Numbered from the stretch's first letter, positions 37,340-46,850 are shown. The stretch is DNA of 64,000 bases from Pseudophaeobacter arcticus DSM 23566 (GCF_000473205.1 NZ_KI421507.1:4139057-4203056); one strand, 5' to 3'. Program-made: numbers and translations. The notes: a model not told the origin generated them from the letters alone.

Positions 37340-37903
37340 ATGCGACGTTTCTTTTCAGGACTTACCGGCGGTGCCGTGATCGCTTTGTCGGGGGCGTCAG
37401 GTGCTGGGGCGCAAAGCCTGCAGAGCTGTGACTGGGTGGCCTCAGCTGCCAATCTGGTCGAACCCTGGGCAGAGACCAGTCGCACCTATGGGGATGGTGC
37501 GGTACGTATTGCTTTGCTGGACACTGGCGGCGAGCCCGCCTGTTGCTCCAGCCATCTGCTTATTCTGTCGCCAGACCCTGAATATGGCCAGGCCTGTCAT
37601 GTTCTGTCTGACCGGCAAGGAACCGGGTTTCGCCAGGTTTTCCTGGAGCAGAGCAACAGCCGCTATGATGCTGGAAAGGGCCTGCTGGTGACCATTCCCG
37701 TTGGCCGGTTTGACCCGGATACCGGTGGTGTGGATCCGGCAAGCATCCAGCCCGTGTCGATCCGGATCAATCAATCCTCTGGTCAGTTGGCCCTGGAGGC
37801 AGCATCCGCAGCGCCAGCCTCTGCCCCGTCGGCCAGTACATTATCTGCCAGTACACCATCCGCCAGTGCCCCGTCTGTCGGCGACCAAGGCGCAAAAAAG
37901 TAG
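37340..37903 (+). CDS. Conserved exported protein of unknown function
   Basis: ATG 37340 has a GGGG element upstream, 18 bp after the pdxJ stop; the product has 187 residues with a signal peptide (to about ASGAGA). The body has four cysteines (LQSCDWV, PACCSSHLL, GQACHVL), probably disulfide-bonded. The last 40 residues are an Ala/Ser/Pro repeat (SASTLSASTPSASAPS) coded by imperfect 15-bp units. I do not recognise a family. Confidence 0.72.
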   Translation: MRRFFSGLTGGAVIALSGASGAGAQSLQSCDWVASAANLVEPWAETSRTYGDGAVRIALLDTGGEPACCSSHLLILSPDPEYGQACHVLSDRQGTGFRQVFLEQSNSRYDAGKGLLVTIPVGRFDPDTGGVDPASIQPVSIRINQSSGQLALEAASAAPASAPSASTLSASTPSASAPSVGDQGAKK

Positions 37904-37984
37904 CGCTGCCGGGCAATTGCGCCGCCCCGGACTGCGCGGTGGCTGGTGCCAGGGCATTCCCCTTGAACTCCTGAGAGGCCCGTC

Positions 37985-38440
37985 ATGATCCTGGGTATCG
38001 GAACCGACCTTGCCAATATCGAACGCATCCAGGGCACTCTGGATCGGTTTGGGGATCGGTTCCGCAACCGGGTCTTTACCGATGTCGAGCAGCGCAAGGC
38101 CGAACGGCGGCGGGACGTGGCGGGCACCTATGCCAAACGCTGGGCCGCCAAAGAAGCCTGCTCCAAGGCGCTTGGCACCGGGCTGCGCATGGGTATCGCC
38201 TGGAAGGACATGGCCGTCAGCAACCTGCGCAGCGGCCAGCCTGTGATGCAGGTCACCGGCTGGGCGGCAGAGCGCCTGGCCAAAATGACACCACCGGGTC
38301 ACAGCGCGGTTATTCATGTGACATTGACCGATGATCACCCCTGGGCACAGGCCTTTGTGGTCATTGAGGCCCGGCCAATTTGTGCTCAGCCAGTGGATCA
38401 GTCTGCGGATCAGTCGGCTGAAACGGCCAGTGAAGCTTGA
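37985..38440 (+). CDS. acpS: Holo-[acyl-carrier-protein] synthase
   Basis: The 151-residue enzyme has the 4'-phosphopantetheinyl transferase signatures [15 protein letters not shown] and [17 protein letters not shown], with Asp8 and the second-motif Glu as Mg2+ ligands. It loads the ACP with phosphopantetheine. GAGAGG precedes ATG 37985. The C-terminal ~18 residues ([17 protein letters not shown]) extend beyond the usual ~125-residue fold and are coded by an imperfect 12-bp repeat. Confidence 0.93.
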   Translation: MILGIGTDLANIERIQGTLDRFGDRFRNRVFTDVEQRKAERRRDVAGTYAKRWAAKEACSKALGTGLRMGIAWKDMAVSNLRSGQPVMQVTGWAAERLAKMTPPGHSAVIHVTLTDDHPWAQAFVVIEARPICAQPVDQSADQSAETASEA

Positions 38441-38501
38441 CTCGCGCCCCCCACGCGCTCATGTAGCGCCGGACCCTTCAATTTATAACCCGGAGAGCCT
38501 G

Positions 38502-39338
38502 ATGACGGCAAAACCTACGGCCGGACAATCGATCCTCGAAACGGTAAAGACCATTGTTTATGCCCTTTTGATTGCTGGGGTCTTTCGGACCCTGTTTTTC
38601 CAACCCTTCTGGATCCCCTCGGGGTCGATGAAGGAGACGCTGCTGATTGGTGATTTCCTCTTCGTCAACAAGATGGCCTATGGGTATTCTTACGCCTCCT
38701 GCCCCAGCGTGCGGATCGGTGCGATTGGGCTGAATATCGACGCCGAAGACATCTGTGGCTTTCTCGACAATGACAATTCTCGCTTGTTGGGCTCTGACCC
38801 CGAGCGCGGCGATGTGGTTGTCTTCCGCCATCCGGTCACCGGGACCGACTTTATCAAACGGCTGATTGGCCTGCCGGGTGACAGTATCCAGGTGAAAAAC
38901 GGCGTGTTGTTCATCAATGGCACAGCCGTAGGGCTAGAGGATGCGGGCAACTTTGAGGAAGCCATGGCGCCGCAGGGGCCACAGGGCTCCCGCCCGCGGT
39001 GTGAAAATGCGCCTGTGGGCCTTGGCGGAAGCTGTCTCAAATCGCGCCAGATTGAGACCTTTCCAAATGGCAATACGCATGCGATCCTCAATATTGGCAA
39101 TCAGTCTGCGGACCACACTGGCGTCTATAAAGTCCCCGAGGGGCATTTTTTCTTCATGGGCGACAACCGCGACAATTCCAGCGACAGCCGTCTGGCACAG
39201 ACTGCTGGTGGCGTTGGCTTTGTTCCGCTCAAAAATCTGATTGGGCGCGCGGATCGTATCATGTTCTCTTCTGCCGGCCGCTCCATGTTGTTTTTCTGGA
39301 CCTGGCGTTCTGACCGCTACTTCAAGGGGATCGAGTGA
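38502..39338 (+). CDS. lepB: Signal peptidase I
   Basis: From ATG 38502 the protein has 278 residues, a single N-terminal membrane helix (~15-34), the nucleophile Ser42 in [14 protein letters not shown] and the general-base Lys119 in [12 protein letters not shown]. The closing box is [11 protein letters not shown]. It cuts Sec signal peptides at the outer face of the inner membrane. It sits between acpS and rnc, and its stop overlaps the rnc start by 4 bp (GTGA). An insertion with two cysteines ([15 protein letters not shown]) is found before the Lys domain. Confidence 0.95.
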   Translation: MTAKPTAGQSILETVKTIVYALLIAGVFRTLFFQPFWIPSGSMKETLLIGDFLFVNKMAYGYSYASCPSVRIGAIGLNIDAEDICGFLDNDNSRLLGSDPERGDVVVFRHPVTGTDFIKRLIGLPGDSIQVKNGVLFINGTAVGLEDAGNFEEAMAPQGPQGSRPRCENAPVGLGGSCLKSRQIETFPNGNTHAILNIGNQSADHTGVYKVPEGHFFFMGDNRDNSSDSRLAQTAGGVGFVPLKNLIGRADRIMFSSAGRSMLFFWTWRSDRYFKGIE

Positions 39339-40021
39339 AACTATCCAAAGAAATGCGCGTCTTTGAACAGCGGATCGGGCACCAGTTTGCCCGGCCCGAG
39401 CTTTTGGTGCGCGCCTTGACCCACCCCTCCGTTTCCTCTCCAAACCGCAAGGATAACCAGCGTCTGGAGTTTCTCGGCGACCGTGTGCTTGGCCTGGTTA
39501 TGGCAACAGCCCTGCTGGAGCATGACAAAGACGCCAGCGAAGGCCAGTTGGCGCCGCGGTTCAACGCCCTGGTGCGCAAAGAAGCCTGCGCCGATGTCGC
39601 CCGCGAGATCGAACTGGGCGAGGTGCTGAAACTGGGCCGTTCGGAAATGATGTCCGGCGGACGGCGCAAGCTGGCGCTGTTGGGCGATGGCATGGAGGCG
39701 GTGATTGCCGCCGTTTACAAGGACGCAGGGTTTGAAGTCGCCCAGGCGATGATCCTGCGCCTCTGGGGCGCGCGCATTCACCAGGTCGAAGCCGACGCCC
39801 GTGATCCCAAAACCGCGCTGCAGGAATATGTCCAGGCGCGCCGTCAATCGCCGCCTGACTATGTGCAGGTGGGGCGCGAAGGCCCGGATCACCAACCTAT
39901 CTTTACCATTGCTGTTCGGCTCGAAGATGGCACCGAAGAGCGCGCAGTTGCGGGCTCAAAACGTCTCGCAGAACAGGCCGCAGCCAAGGCGCTCTTGGCA
40001 CGTTTGGAGCAATCAACATGA
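39335..40021 (+). CDS. rnc: Ribonuclease III
   Basis: The 228-residue enzyme starts at GTG 39335, overlapping lepB. It has the signature [14 protein letters not shown] with Glu45 and Asp49, a second acidic pair in [12 protein letters not shown], and a C-terminal dsRBD from ~155 ([20 protein letters not shown]). It cuts double-stranded RNA in rRNA maturation and regulation. It is translationally coupled to era (4-bp ATGA overlap), a classic lepB-rnc-era order. Confidence 0.96.
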   Translation: MKLSKEMRVFEQRIGHQFARPELLVRALTHPSVSSPNRKDNQRLEFLGDRVLGLVMATALLEHDKDASEGQLAPRFNALVRKEACADVAREIELGEVLKLGRSEMMSGGRRKLALLGDGMEAVIAAVYKDAGFEVAQAMILRLWGARIHQVEADARDPKTALQEYVQARRQSPPDYVQVGREGPDHQPIFTIAVRLEDGTEERAVAGSKRLAEQAAAKALLARLEQST

Positions 40022-40923
40022 CAACACGCGCCGGGTTCGTCGCCCTGATCGGAGAGCCCAACGCGGGCAAATCCACTCTTCTCAACCGGATGGTCGGGGC
40101 CAAGGTCTCGATTGTCACCCATAAGGTCCAGACCACCCGCGCCCGGGTGCGCGGCGTTGCGATGGAAGGCGAGAGCCAGATTGTTTTTGTCGACACCCCC
40201 GGCCTGTTTCAGCCCCGCCGCCGTCTGGATCGCGCCATGGTCGCCGCGGCCTGGGGCGGCGCTGCCGATGCTGAAATTGTGCTGCTGCTGGTCGAGGCCC
40301 ACCGTGGCATCACCGAAGGCGTGGAGCGCATTCTCGAAGGTCTCGCGGATGTGGCCCAGGGCCGGACCGTGGCCCTGGTGATCAACAAGATCGACCGGGT
40401 GCAATCCGAGGTGCTGCTTGGCCTTACCAAGGGCCTGAACGATCGCTTTGATTTTGCCGAAACCTTTTTGATCTCTGCCGAGCGTGGCCACGGGGTCGAG
40501 GTGCTGCGCAGCTGGCTGGCCAAGACGCTCCCCGAAGGTCCCTGGCTGTATCCCGAAGACCAGATCGCCGACCTGCCAATGCGGATGATCGCAGCAGAAA
40601 TCACCCGTGAAAAGCTGACCCTGCGTTTGCACCAGGAGCTGCCCTACCAGATGACGGTCGAGACCGAAAACTGGGAAGAGCGCAAAGATGGCTCCGCCAA
40701 GATCGACCAGGTGATCTATGTGGTTCGCGATGGTCACAAAGGCATCGTTCTGGGCAAGCGCGGCGAAACCATCAAGGCGGTTTCGCAGGCCTCCCGCGAA
40801 GAGCTGACTGAGTTCCTGGGCCGCAAGGTGCATCTGTTCCTGCAGGTCAAAGTGCGCCCCAACTGGCTGGAAGAGGCCGAGCGCTACTCGGAAATGGGAC
40901 TGGACTTCAAAGACGGCAACTAG
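40018..40923 (+). CDS. era: GTPase Era
   Basis: The 301-residue GTPase has G1 GEPNAGKS (12-19), a G2 threonine in [12 protein letters not shown]3 DTPG and G4 NKID, followed by a KH domain with [18 protein letters not shown]. Era binds 16S rRNA and aids 30S assembly and cell-cycle control. It overlaps rnc by 4 bp and is followed by a small hairpin element at 40979 before DUF1491. Confidence 0.97.
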   Translation: MTTRAGFVALIGEPNAGKSTLLNRMVGAKVSIVTHKVQTTRARVRGVAMEGESQIVFVDTPGLFQPRRRLDRAMVAAAWGGAADAEIVLLLVEAHRGITEGVERILEGLADVAQGRTVALVINKIDRVQSEVLLGLTKGLNDRFDFAETFLISAERGHGVEVLRSWLAKTLPEGPWLYPEDQIADLPMRMIAAEITREKLTLRLHQELPYQMTVETENWEERKDGSAKIDQVIYVVRDGHKGIVLGKRGETIKAVSQASREELTEFLGRKVHLFLQVKVRPNWLEEAERYSEMGLDFKDGN

Positions 40924-40944
40924 GCGGGGCGCGCTCTGCACAGG

Positions 40945-40997
40945 GCGCGTACCACCCTTCATCTTTCCCTAAATATCTCCGCCGGAGGCTCCGGCGG
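40945..40997 (-). repeat. Palindromic intergenic element after era
   Basis: CCGCCGGA (40979-40986) pairs with TCCGGCGG (40990-40997) around GGC. Read on the minus strand, the hairpin is followed by GGAGATATTTAGGGAAAGATG, a layout I have seen recurrently after genes in roseobacter genomes. Shorter hairpins with a similar core are at 36493-36507 and 55878-55890. Whether it is a terminator or dispersed repeat is inference. Confidence 0.5.
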
Positions 40998-41047
40998 CTG
41001 CCACAGATGCGGCGGCCTGCGGCGGGGATCACACCAGAGGCCCCGCA

Positions 41048-41377
41048 ATGCCCCGACTGACCGCCCGTTTCTGGGTTGATGCCTATCTTGCACGTCTGCG
41101 GTTTCAGGAGATCCCTGGATTTGTCACTGCCCATGGCGATGACACCGCAGGCGCGGTGCTGGTCAAACTGAACACTCTGGACGGGCAGGCGCAGTCGTTT
41201 CACCGCTCCTACGATCTGATGAGCGGCGCGCGCAAATGGATTGAACATGCCAGCGGCGTCGAGGCCGATGTTGACGCCGCGATCCGGCGGCAGCAGGAAT
41301 TTGATCCGGATCTCTGGGTGATCGAGGTCGAGGACCGCGCCGGCCGTCATCTGCTGGATGAACCGGGGCTGGAATAA
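41048..41377 (+). CDS. DUF1491 family protein
   Basis: This 109-residue protein matches DUF1491 in length and in LTARFWVDAYLARLR, GDDTAGAVLVKLNTLDG and DPDLWVIEVEDRAGRHLLDEPGL. The family is common in alphaproteobacteria and lies near era/recO; it has no known function. There is no signal peptide or membrane helix. Its stop sits in the first unit of a 16-bp tandem repeat. Confidence 0.88.
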   Translation: MPRLTARFWVDAYLARLRFQEIPGFVTAHGDDTAGAVLVKLNTLDGQAQSFHRSYDLMSGARKWIEHASGVEADVDAAIRRQQEFDPDLWVIEVEDRAGRHLLDEPGLE

Positions 41378-41410
41378 GCCCAGTTTTGAATAAACCCGGT
41401 CTTGAATAAA
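41363..41410. repeat. 16-bp tandem repeat carrying TAA codons in three frames
   Basis: Three consecutive imperfect 16-bp units (41363-41378, 41379-41394, 41395-41410), each ending in GAATAA plus one base, plus a partial fourth. TAA falls at 41375, 41391 and 41407, one in each reading frame; the first is the DUF1491 stop. Confidence 0.8.
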
Positions 41411-41531
41411 TCCGGTCTGGGCGCCCATCTGTCAAAGGCGATGGCGGGGCTTGCTGTTGCTCTGCTGTTCGGGTCTGATGGCCTGGGCTGGATCCGTCGG
41501 GGCCGGATCGCGCAACCAGGGGAGAACAGCA

Positions 41532-42266
41532 GTGGAATGGCGTGATCATGGCATTTTACTGTCCAGCCGTCGCCATGGGGAAACGGCAGTGATCATTGAT
41601 GTCTTTACCGAGGCCCATGGCCGCCACGCCGGTATTGTGCATGGCGGTGCCAGCCGCAAAAAGGCGCCGGTGCTGCAACCGGGGGCGCAGCTGGATCTGT
41701 TGTGGCGGGCCCGGCTGGAGGATCACCTGGGCAGCTATCAGGCCGAACCGCTGCGCAGCCGTGCGGCTGCGGCCTTTTCTGGTCGTATGGCGCTGGCGGG
41801 GCTCAATGCGGTGACGGCTCTGTTGGGGTTTTGCCTGCCCGAGCGCGAAGCCTACCCGGACCTTTACAAACAGTCCGAGCAATTGCTGGATCTTCTGGAG
41901 CAGGCCGAGCTCTGGCCCCTGGCCTATCTGCGCTGGGAAATGGCCCTGCTCAAGGAGATGGGGTTTGGGCTTGATCTCAGCGCCTGCGCGGTGTCCGGGC
42001 GCAATGAGGATCTGGCCTATATCTCGCCAAGGACGGGGCGGGCGGTGTCTGTGCAGGAGGCCGGGCAATGGGTCGACCGCCTGTTGCCGCTGCCGCCGGT
42101 CCTGCGCGGGATAGGCAATGCCGCGGATCATGAGGTGGCGCAGGGGCTGCAGACCACCGGGTTTTTTCTGTCAGAGCGGCTGGCGCCCAGTCTGGGGAAC
42201 CAACCGCTGCCCCAGGCCCGCAGCAGGTTTATTGACGCATTCATGCGCCGATTGCCGGGCAGTTGA
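41532..42266 (+). CDS. recO: DNA repair protein RecO
   Basis: GTG 41532 is preferred since GGGGAGAA lies upstream; the product has 244 residues. The OB-fold N-terminus ([41 protein letters not shown]) and the helical C-terminal domain match RecO. The cysteine positions of zinc-binding RecO types are mostly missing (SACAVSG only). RecO helps RecA load onto SSB-coated DNA in the RecFOR pathway and often follows era. Confidence 0.92.
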   Translation: MEWRDHGILLSSRRHGETAVIIDVFTEAHGRHAGIVHGGASRKKAPVLQPGAQLDLLWRARLEDHLGSYQAEPLRSRAAAAFSGRMALAGLNAVTALLGFCLPEREAYPDLYKQSEQLLDLLEQAELWPLAYLRWEMALLKEMGFGLDLSACAVSGRNEDLAYISPRTGRAVSVQEAGQWVDRLLPLPPVLRGIGNAADHEVAQGLQTTGFFLSERLAPSLGNQPLPQARSRFIDAFMRRLPGS

Positions 42267-42351
42267 AGCTTTATAGGCGCGCCAGGTCAGGAAACGGCGC
42301 TGCTGGGCGGGGCCACCCCTAGCCCGGCTCTCTTCTTGTCGACTGCCGGGG

Positions 42352-43062
42352 TTATTCCGGCTGTGTTGCCCCTGTGATCAGGTCCACAATCCGGGTGGCA
42401 ATTGCATCGCTTCCCTTGACCGAGGGGTGGATCATATCAAAGGCGTGGTAGCTGCGATCCCCATGCGGCACCAGATCGGCCAGAGACAGGAAATAGACGC
42501 CGTCGTCACGGGCCGCCATCCGGGCTGCGCGCCGATCCAGCTCTTCGCCTTCGTCCTTGCAGTATTCAATGGGAGAGCCGAGTCCGGGGCTGCGCAGATA
42601 GCCGGTGTAGATCACCTTTGCCCCCTTGTTGCGCAACCGGGTCACAAGGTCAGGAATTGCGCCGCTGCTGCCATCCCCGGAGGCCAGCCGGTCCATCTTG
42701 CGCCGACATGCGGTGCAGCCACAGCCCAGCCACAGATCATTGCCGCCGCCATTCAGCACCACCCAGTCCCAATCGCCTGCACCCTTGGGCATTTGTTTGG
42801 GAATACTCAATCCGGCTGCCCCACTGACGGGCAGGCGATAGATCATTCGTGCCGCAGAAACCGAGCGATCCGTGACCTCGACCTGCAGACGTTTCTCCAT
42901 CACGTCTGAGACCGCGCGCTGGGACGTGCCATTCCAGGCCATCAGCGAATCGCCCATCACCAGAACCCCGCTTTTGGGGTTCTGGGGCGCGCGCTCACCA
43001 CAGCCGGAAAGGGCAAGCATGGCACAGAAAATATAGAATAACCGAGACAGAAATTGAGGCAT
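42352..43062 (-). CDS. SGNH/GDSL-family lipoprotein with a cysteine cluster
   Basis: From ATG 43062 the 236-residue protein has a lipoprotein signal ending in LALSGC. SGNH hydrolase blocks are visible: VLVMGDSLMAW (block I Ser), VLNGGGNDLW (block III Asn) and DMIHPSVKG (block V Asp-x-x-His). Such enzymes deacylate lipids or sugars. A cysteine cluster CGCTAC follows GGND directly, an unusual spot for a possible disulfide or metal site. It converges on recO and is followed on its strand by no obvious terminator. Confidence 0.8.
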   Translation of the reverse strand: MPQFLSRLFYIFCAMLALSGCGERAPQNPKSGVLVMGDSLMAWNGTSQRAVSDVMEKRLQVEVTDRSVSAARMIYRLPVSGAAGLSIPKQMPKGAGDWDWVVLNGGGNDLWLGCGCTACRRKMDRLASGDGSSGAIPDLVTRLRNKGAKVIYTGYLRSPGLGSPIEYCKDEGEELDRRAARMAARDDGVYFLSLADLVPHGDRSYHAFDMIHPSVKGSDAIATRIVDLITGATQPE

Positions 43063-43222
43063 GGGCACGGGGCTCACTTGGGTTGGAACTGAGGTTCTGA
43101 ATGCAATCGCACCGGGTGTCGTTAACCAATAAAAAGCATCAAGGCAGAGGGTAAGGCAAAGCCGGGGCATTTTGGGGGCAGCAGGCCTGATGTGGAGATC
43201 GCGTCGAAGAGGCGCCAGGAAC

Positions 43223-43252
43223 AAAAATGCCCGACCAATGGCCGGGCATTTT
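43223..43252 (-). terminator. Rho-independent terminator of the acyl-CoA dehydrogenase gene
   Basis: Stem AAAATGCCCG (43224-43233) / CGGGCATTTT (43243-43252), minus-strand T run, 22 bases after the stop at 43275. Confidence 0.85.
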
Positions 43253-43274
43253 CAGGGGTCTTGCAGCAAAGGGG

Positions 43275-44960
43275 TCAGGCCAGCAGGCGGCGCGCAATGA
43301 CCTGTGCCTGAATTTCCGCAGCCCCTTCAAAGATATTCAGGATCCGTGCATCACAGAGCACCCGGCTGATTTTATACTCCAGCGCAAAACCATTGCCGCC
43401 ATGGATCTGCAGGCCGTTGTCGGCGGCGGCCCAGGCAACACGGGCGCCCAGCAGTTTTGCCATGCCGGCTTCCAGATCGCAGCGATGGCCGTGATCCTTT
43501 TCCCAGGCGGAAAAATAGGTCAGCTGACGCGCGACCATGATCTCGACCGCCATCATCGCCAGCTTGCCAGAGACGCGGGGGAAGTTGATCAGGCTCTTGC
43601 CGAACTGTTTGCGGTCCTGGGCGTATTGCATGGCGATATCCAGCGCCGACTGGGCCACGCCGATGGCGCGGGCCGCCGTCTGGATCCGGGCGCTCTCAAA
43701 GGTCTCCATCAGCTGTTTAAAGCCCTTGCCTTCGACACCGCCCAGCAGGTTTGCCTGTTTCACGGCAAATCCGTCAAAGGCCAGTTCGTATTCTTTCATG
43801 CCGCGATAGCCCAGAACTTCGATCTCGCCGCCAGTCATGCCGGGGGTGGGGAAGGGCTCCGCATCGGTGCCGGGGGTTTTTTCCGCCAGGAACATCGACA
43901 GGCCTCGGTGATCGGTGGTGTCGGGGTCGGTGCGCGCCAGCAGGGTCATCACATGGGTGCGGGCCGCATGGGTGATCCAGGTCTTGTTGCCGGTGACCTC
44001 ATAGTCGCCCGCCGCGTTTTTCACCGCACGGGTGCGCAACGAGCCAAGGTCGGAACCGGTGTTTGGCTCGGTGAAAACAGCCGTCGGCAGGATCTCGGCG
44101 CTGGCGATCTTGGGCAGCCACTGCTCTTTCTGCTCATCCGTGCCACCACAAAGGATCAGCTCAGCAGCGATTTCCGAGCGGGTGGCAAGAGAGCCCACAC
44201 CGATGTAGCCACGCGACAGCTCTTCGGAGACCACAACCATCGAGGCCTTGGAGAGGCCAAAGCCGCCAAATTCTTCCGGGATGGTCAGGCCAAAGACGCC
44301 CATCTCGGCCAGCTCTTCGATGACCTCCATCGGGATCAGCTCATCCTTCAGGTGCCAGTCGTGGGCGTGGGGCTCGACCTTGTCCGAGGCATAGCGGCGG
44401 AACTGATCGCGGATCATTTCCAGCTCTTCTTCCAGACCCGAGGCGCCAAACATGGTGGCCCCGGCCTGCTCTTGCATCATTTCGGCCAGACGGCTGCGTG
44501 CGGCCTGGGTATTGCCAGCCTCGGTGAGGGTCACAACAGCCTCGGTGCGCAGTGCGGTCCAGGCCTCCTGACCAAGGCCAAGATCCTGAAGGCGCAGAAT
44601 TTCACCCTGGTTCATCTGGATGCCGCCCTGAACCTGCGCCAGATATTCGCCAAAGGCGATCTGGTGGATCAGCTGTTCCATCTCGCCAAAGGCGCCATCG
44701 CTTTGCAGTTTGTCGGCCCAGTGCTGCATCTGGCGCAGCGAGTAGACATAGGTGGCAAGCCAGGACAGCCCGTGCGCGGCGGTCTGGTTTTCTTCGATCA
44801 GCTGGCCCGAAACACGGCCCTCTTGGGTGACCAGATTGCGCACCGCAGTCCGGGCGGCCTCCAGGGTCGCTTCGAGGGGAGCAATTGCTGCGCCGGTGAG
44901 TGTCAGCAGATCGGGGAGCACAATCGGTTTCATTTGCAGGTCCTGTCCGTCATGAGCCAT
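43275..44960 (-). CDS. mcd: Acyl-CoA dehydrogenase, probable (2S)-methylsuccinyl-CoA dehydrogenase
   Basis: At 561 residues this is much longer than a standard acyl-CoA dehydrogenase (~385): a helical extension of about 165 residues precedes the family core (DELIPMEVIEELAEMGVFGL onward). FAD-binding AVFTEPNTGSDLGSL and the catalytic-base region NIFEGAAEIQ are present. An N-terminally extended form of this size is the known build of Mcd of the ethylmalonyl-CoA pathway in Rhodobacter, which oxidises methylsuccinyl-CoA to mesaconyl-CoA. Electrons would pass to ETF, encoded at 58-59.7 kb. Specificity is inferred from length and family. Confidence 0.8.
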   Translation of the reverse strand: MAHDGQDLQMKPIVLPDLLTLTGAAIAPLEATLEAARTAVRNLVTQEGRVSGQLIEENQTAAHGLSWLATYVYSLRQMQHWADKLQSDGAFGEMEQLIHQIAFGEYLAQVQGGIQMNQGEILRLQDLGLGQEAWTALRTEAVVTLTEAGNTQAARSRLAEMMQEQAGATMFGASGLEEELEMIRDQFRRYASDKVEPHAHDWHLKDELIPMEVIEELAEMGVFGLTIPEEFGGFGLSKASMVVVSEELSRGYIGVGSLATRSEIAAELILCGGTDEQKEQWLPKIASAEILPTAVFTEPNTGSDLGSLRTRAVKNAAGDYEVTGNKTWITHAARTHVMTLLARTDPDTTDHRGLSMFLAEKTPGTDAEPFPTPGMTGGEIEVLGYRGMKEYELAFDGFAVKQANLLGGVEGKGFKQLMETFESARIQTAARAIGVAQSALDIAMQYAQDRKQFGKSLINFPRVSGKLAMMAVEIMVARQLTYFSAWEKDHGHRCDLEAGMAKLLGARVAWAAADNGLQIHGGNGFALEYKISRVLCDARILNIFEGAAEIQAQVIARRLLA

Positions 44961-45120
44961 TGAATCACGTCCTTCTTTGGTCGCTAAGGTGGTAAATCAC
45001 TTTGCAGGTGCAGCGCAACAAAAATACGCCGCACTGCGGCAAAATGATAAAAAGTTGCGTGACGGAAATTTACGCTGCACCGTGGTTCTCTCTGCGCCAA
45101 TGGGATGATAGGGCAGGGGC

Positions 45121-45888
45121 ATGGACCAGTTTTTCTCGCTTCTCTCTGCCACTGATTTGGCCTTTGCCTTTGCTATTGCCCTGCTTGCAGGCACGGTAAA
45201 GGGCATGGTGGGTTTTGCCCTGCCGATGATTCTGGTCTCGGGGTTGAGCCTGTTTATCGCACCCGAGCTGGCGCTGGCGGGGCTGATCCTGCCAACCCTG
45301 GTGACCAACTGGATGCAGGCGTTGCGACAGGGGGGCGGGGCGGCCTTTGCCTCGCTGCAACGGTTTCGCCTGTTCCTGCTGGCCGGGCTGGTCTTTTTGC
45401 TGCTCAGCGCCCAGATGGTACGGGTGCTGCCACAGCAGGTGATGTTCCTGGCCATTGGTGCGCCGGTGACCCTGTTTGTATTATTGCAGCTGTTGGGGGT
45501 GCCCCTGACCCTGGCCAAGCCGACACCACGGGTTGAGGTCATGGTTGGCGCCTTTGCCGGGTTGATCGGCGGTGTTTCCGGCGTCTGGGGGCCACCCACG
45601 GTGGCCTATCTGACGGCGCTGGGAACCGAAAAAAGCGAACAGATCCGGGTGCAGGGGGTGATCTACGGCATGGGCGCCTTTGCCCTGTTGTTTGCCCATA
45701 TGGGGTCGGGTGTGATGCGCATCGAGACCCTGCCGTTTTCGATCCTGCTGATTGTCCCGGCAGTGCTGGGCATGTGGATTGGCGGCATGTTGCATGACCG
45801 CATTGATCAAAGAGTTTTTAAGCAAGCCACGTTAATTGTTCTGCTTCTGGCCGGGCTCAATCTGTTGCGTCGCGGGTTGATGTTGTAG
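45121..45888 (+). CDS. TauE/SafE (TSUP) family permease
   Basis: The 255-residue protein has about eight membrane helices and the paired family motifs ATDLAFAFAIALLAGTVKGMVGFALPMI and VGAFAGLIGGVSGVWGPPTVAYL. TSUP proteins export sulfite, organosulfonates or other anions. It is a separate, distant paralogue of the permease at 3.4 kb and has a normal ATG start with an AGGGGC-like site. No sulfur gene lies beside it. Confidence 0.85.
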   Translation: MDQFFSLLSATDLAFAFAIALLAGTVKGMVGFALPMILVSGLSLFIAPELALAGLILPTLVTNWMQALRQGGGAAFASLQRFRLFLLAGLVFLLLSAQMVRVLPQQVMFLAIGAPVTLFVLLQLLGVPLTLAKPTPRVEVMVGAFAGLIGGVSGVWGPPTVAYLTALGTEKSEQIRVQGVIYGMGAFALLFAHMGSGVMRIETLPFSILLIVPAVLGMWIGGMLHDRIDQRVFKQATLIVLLLAGLNLLRRGLML

Positions 45889-45953
45889 GCTGGCCGTGTT
45901 GGCCGACAGGCCGGTCTGGCAGGCAGGGGTAACCAAGGAACACTAAAAGCGCA

Positions 45954-46850
45954 ATGCAGCGGATGAATGCAGAACGACTGGCTTCGGGCACAATCCTGAT
46001 TGCCGTGTTGGTGCTGGGCCTGAAACTGGTGGCCTGGTGGCTGACGGATTCGGTGGCACTGCTGTCGGACGCGCTGGAGTCGTTTGTCAATGTTGGCGGT
46101 GCGGTGATGGCCTGGATGGCGGTGCACTACGCCAAAAAGCCCGCAGATGTCGGCCATCCCTTTGGCCACTATAAGGCCGAGTATTTCTCGGCTGTTCTCG
46201 AAGGTATCATGATCATCATCGCAGCGCTGCTGATTGTTCAGCAGTCGGTGCAGGCGCTCGGCAATCTAAGCGAGACGGCAGAGTGGGGCCGCGCCGGGCT
46301 GCTGGTCAACGGGGCTGCCCTGGTGTTGAACCTGCTTTGGGCGCGGCTGCTGATCACCCGGGGCGGGGCGCTCAACTCTCCGGCGCTGATCGCCGGCGGG
46401 CGCCACCTGATGAGCGATGTCTGGACCTCGGTTGGGGTTTTATTCGGGCTGGTGCTGGCGATGGTGACCGGATGGGCCATATTAGACCCGCTTTTGGCGC
46501 TCTTGGTGGCGGTAAATATCCTGCGCGAAGGCTACGGCGTTGTTGCCTCCTCGGTGAATGGGTTGATGGATTCCGCCGCCCCCGAGGAAGAGCGGGCCCG
46601 GATCGAAGAGGTGTTGCATCACGCGGCTGCGGGGGCTTTGCAGGTGCATGGGCTGAAAACCCGCCGTGCCGGTGTCGCCCTGTTTGTCGAATGCCACATG
46701 GTGGTGGAGGGCACGATGACGGTGCAGGCCTCTCACACGATCTGTGACCGCATCGAAGAGCGCATCCAGACCAGCTTTCCAGAGGCGCAGGTCACCATTC
46801 ACGTGGAACCCGAACATAAGCTGGAACCATCGGGCATCGCCCCGGTGTAG
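45954..46850 (+). CDS. Cation diffusion facilitator family transporter
   Basis: The 298-residue protein has six membrane helices with the CDF metal site acids/histidines in SDALESFVN and GHPFGHYKAEYFSAVLEG, and a second HLMSDVWTS-type HxxxD site (GRHLMSDVW). The C-terminal cytoplasmic domain (~210-285) has the ferredoxin-like fold. Such pumps export Zn2+, Fe2+, Mn2+ or Co2+ in exchange for protons. Metal specificity cannot be read with confidence. ATG 45954 or 45963 could start translation. Confidence 0.92.
   Translation: MQRMNAERLASGTILIAVLVLGLKLVAWWLTDSVALLSDALESFVNVGGAVMAWMAVHYAKKPADVGHPFGHYKAEYFSAVLEGIMIIIAALLIVQQSVQALGNLSETAEWGRAGLLVNGAALVLNLLWARLLITRGGALNSPALIAGGRHLMSDVWTSVGVLFGLVLAMVTGWAILDPLLALLVAVNILREGYGVVASSVNGLMDSAAPEEERARIEEVLHHAAAGALQVHGLKTRRAGVALFVECHMVVEGTMTVQASHTICDRIEERIQTSFPEAQVTIHVEPEHKLEPSGIAPV

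Noticed and set aside
43227..44963. A 578-codon open frame on the plus strand opposite the mcd-like gene
   Set aside because: It is a shadow of the highly biased minus-strand gene; it has no recognisable domain and no ribosome site, and the minus strand encodes a full acyl-CoA dehydrogenase.
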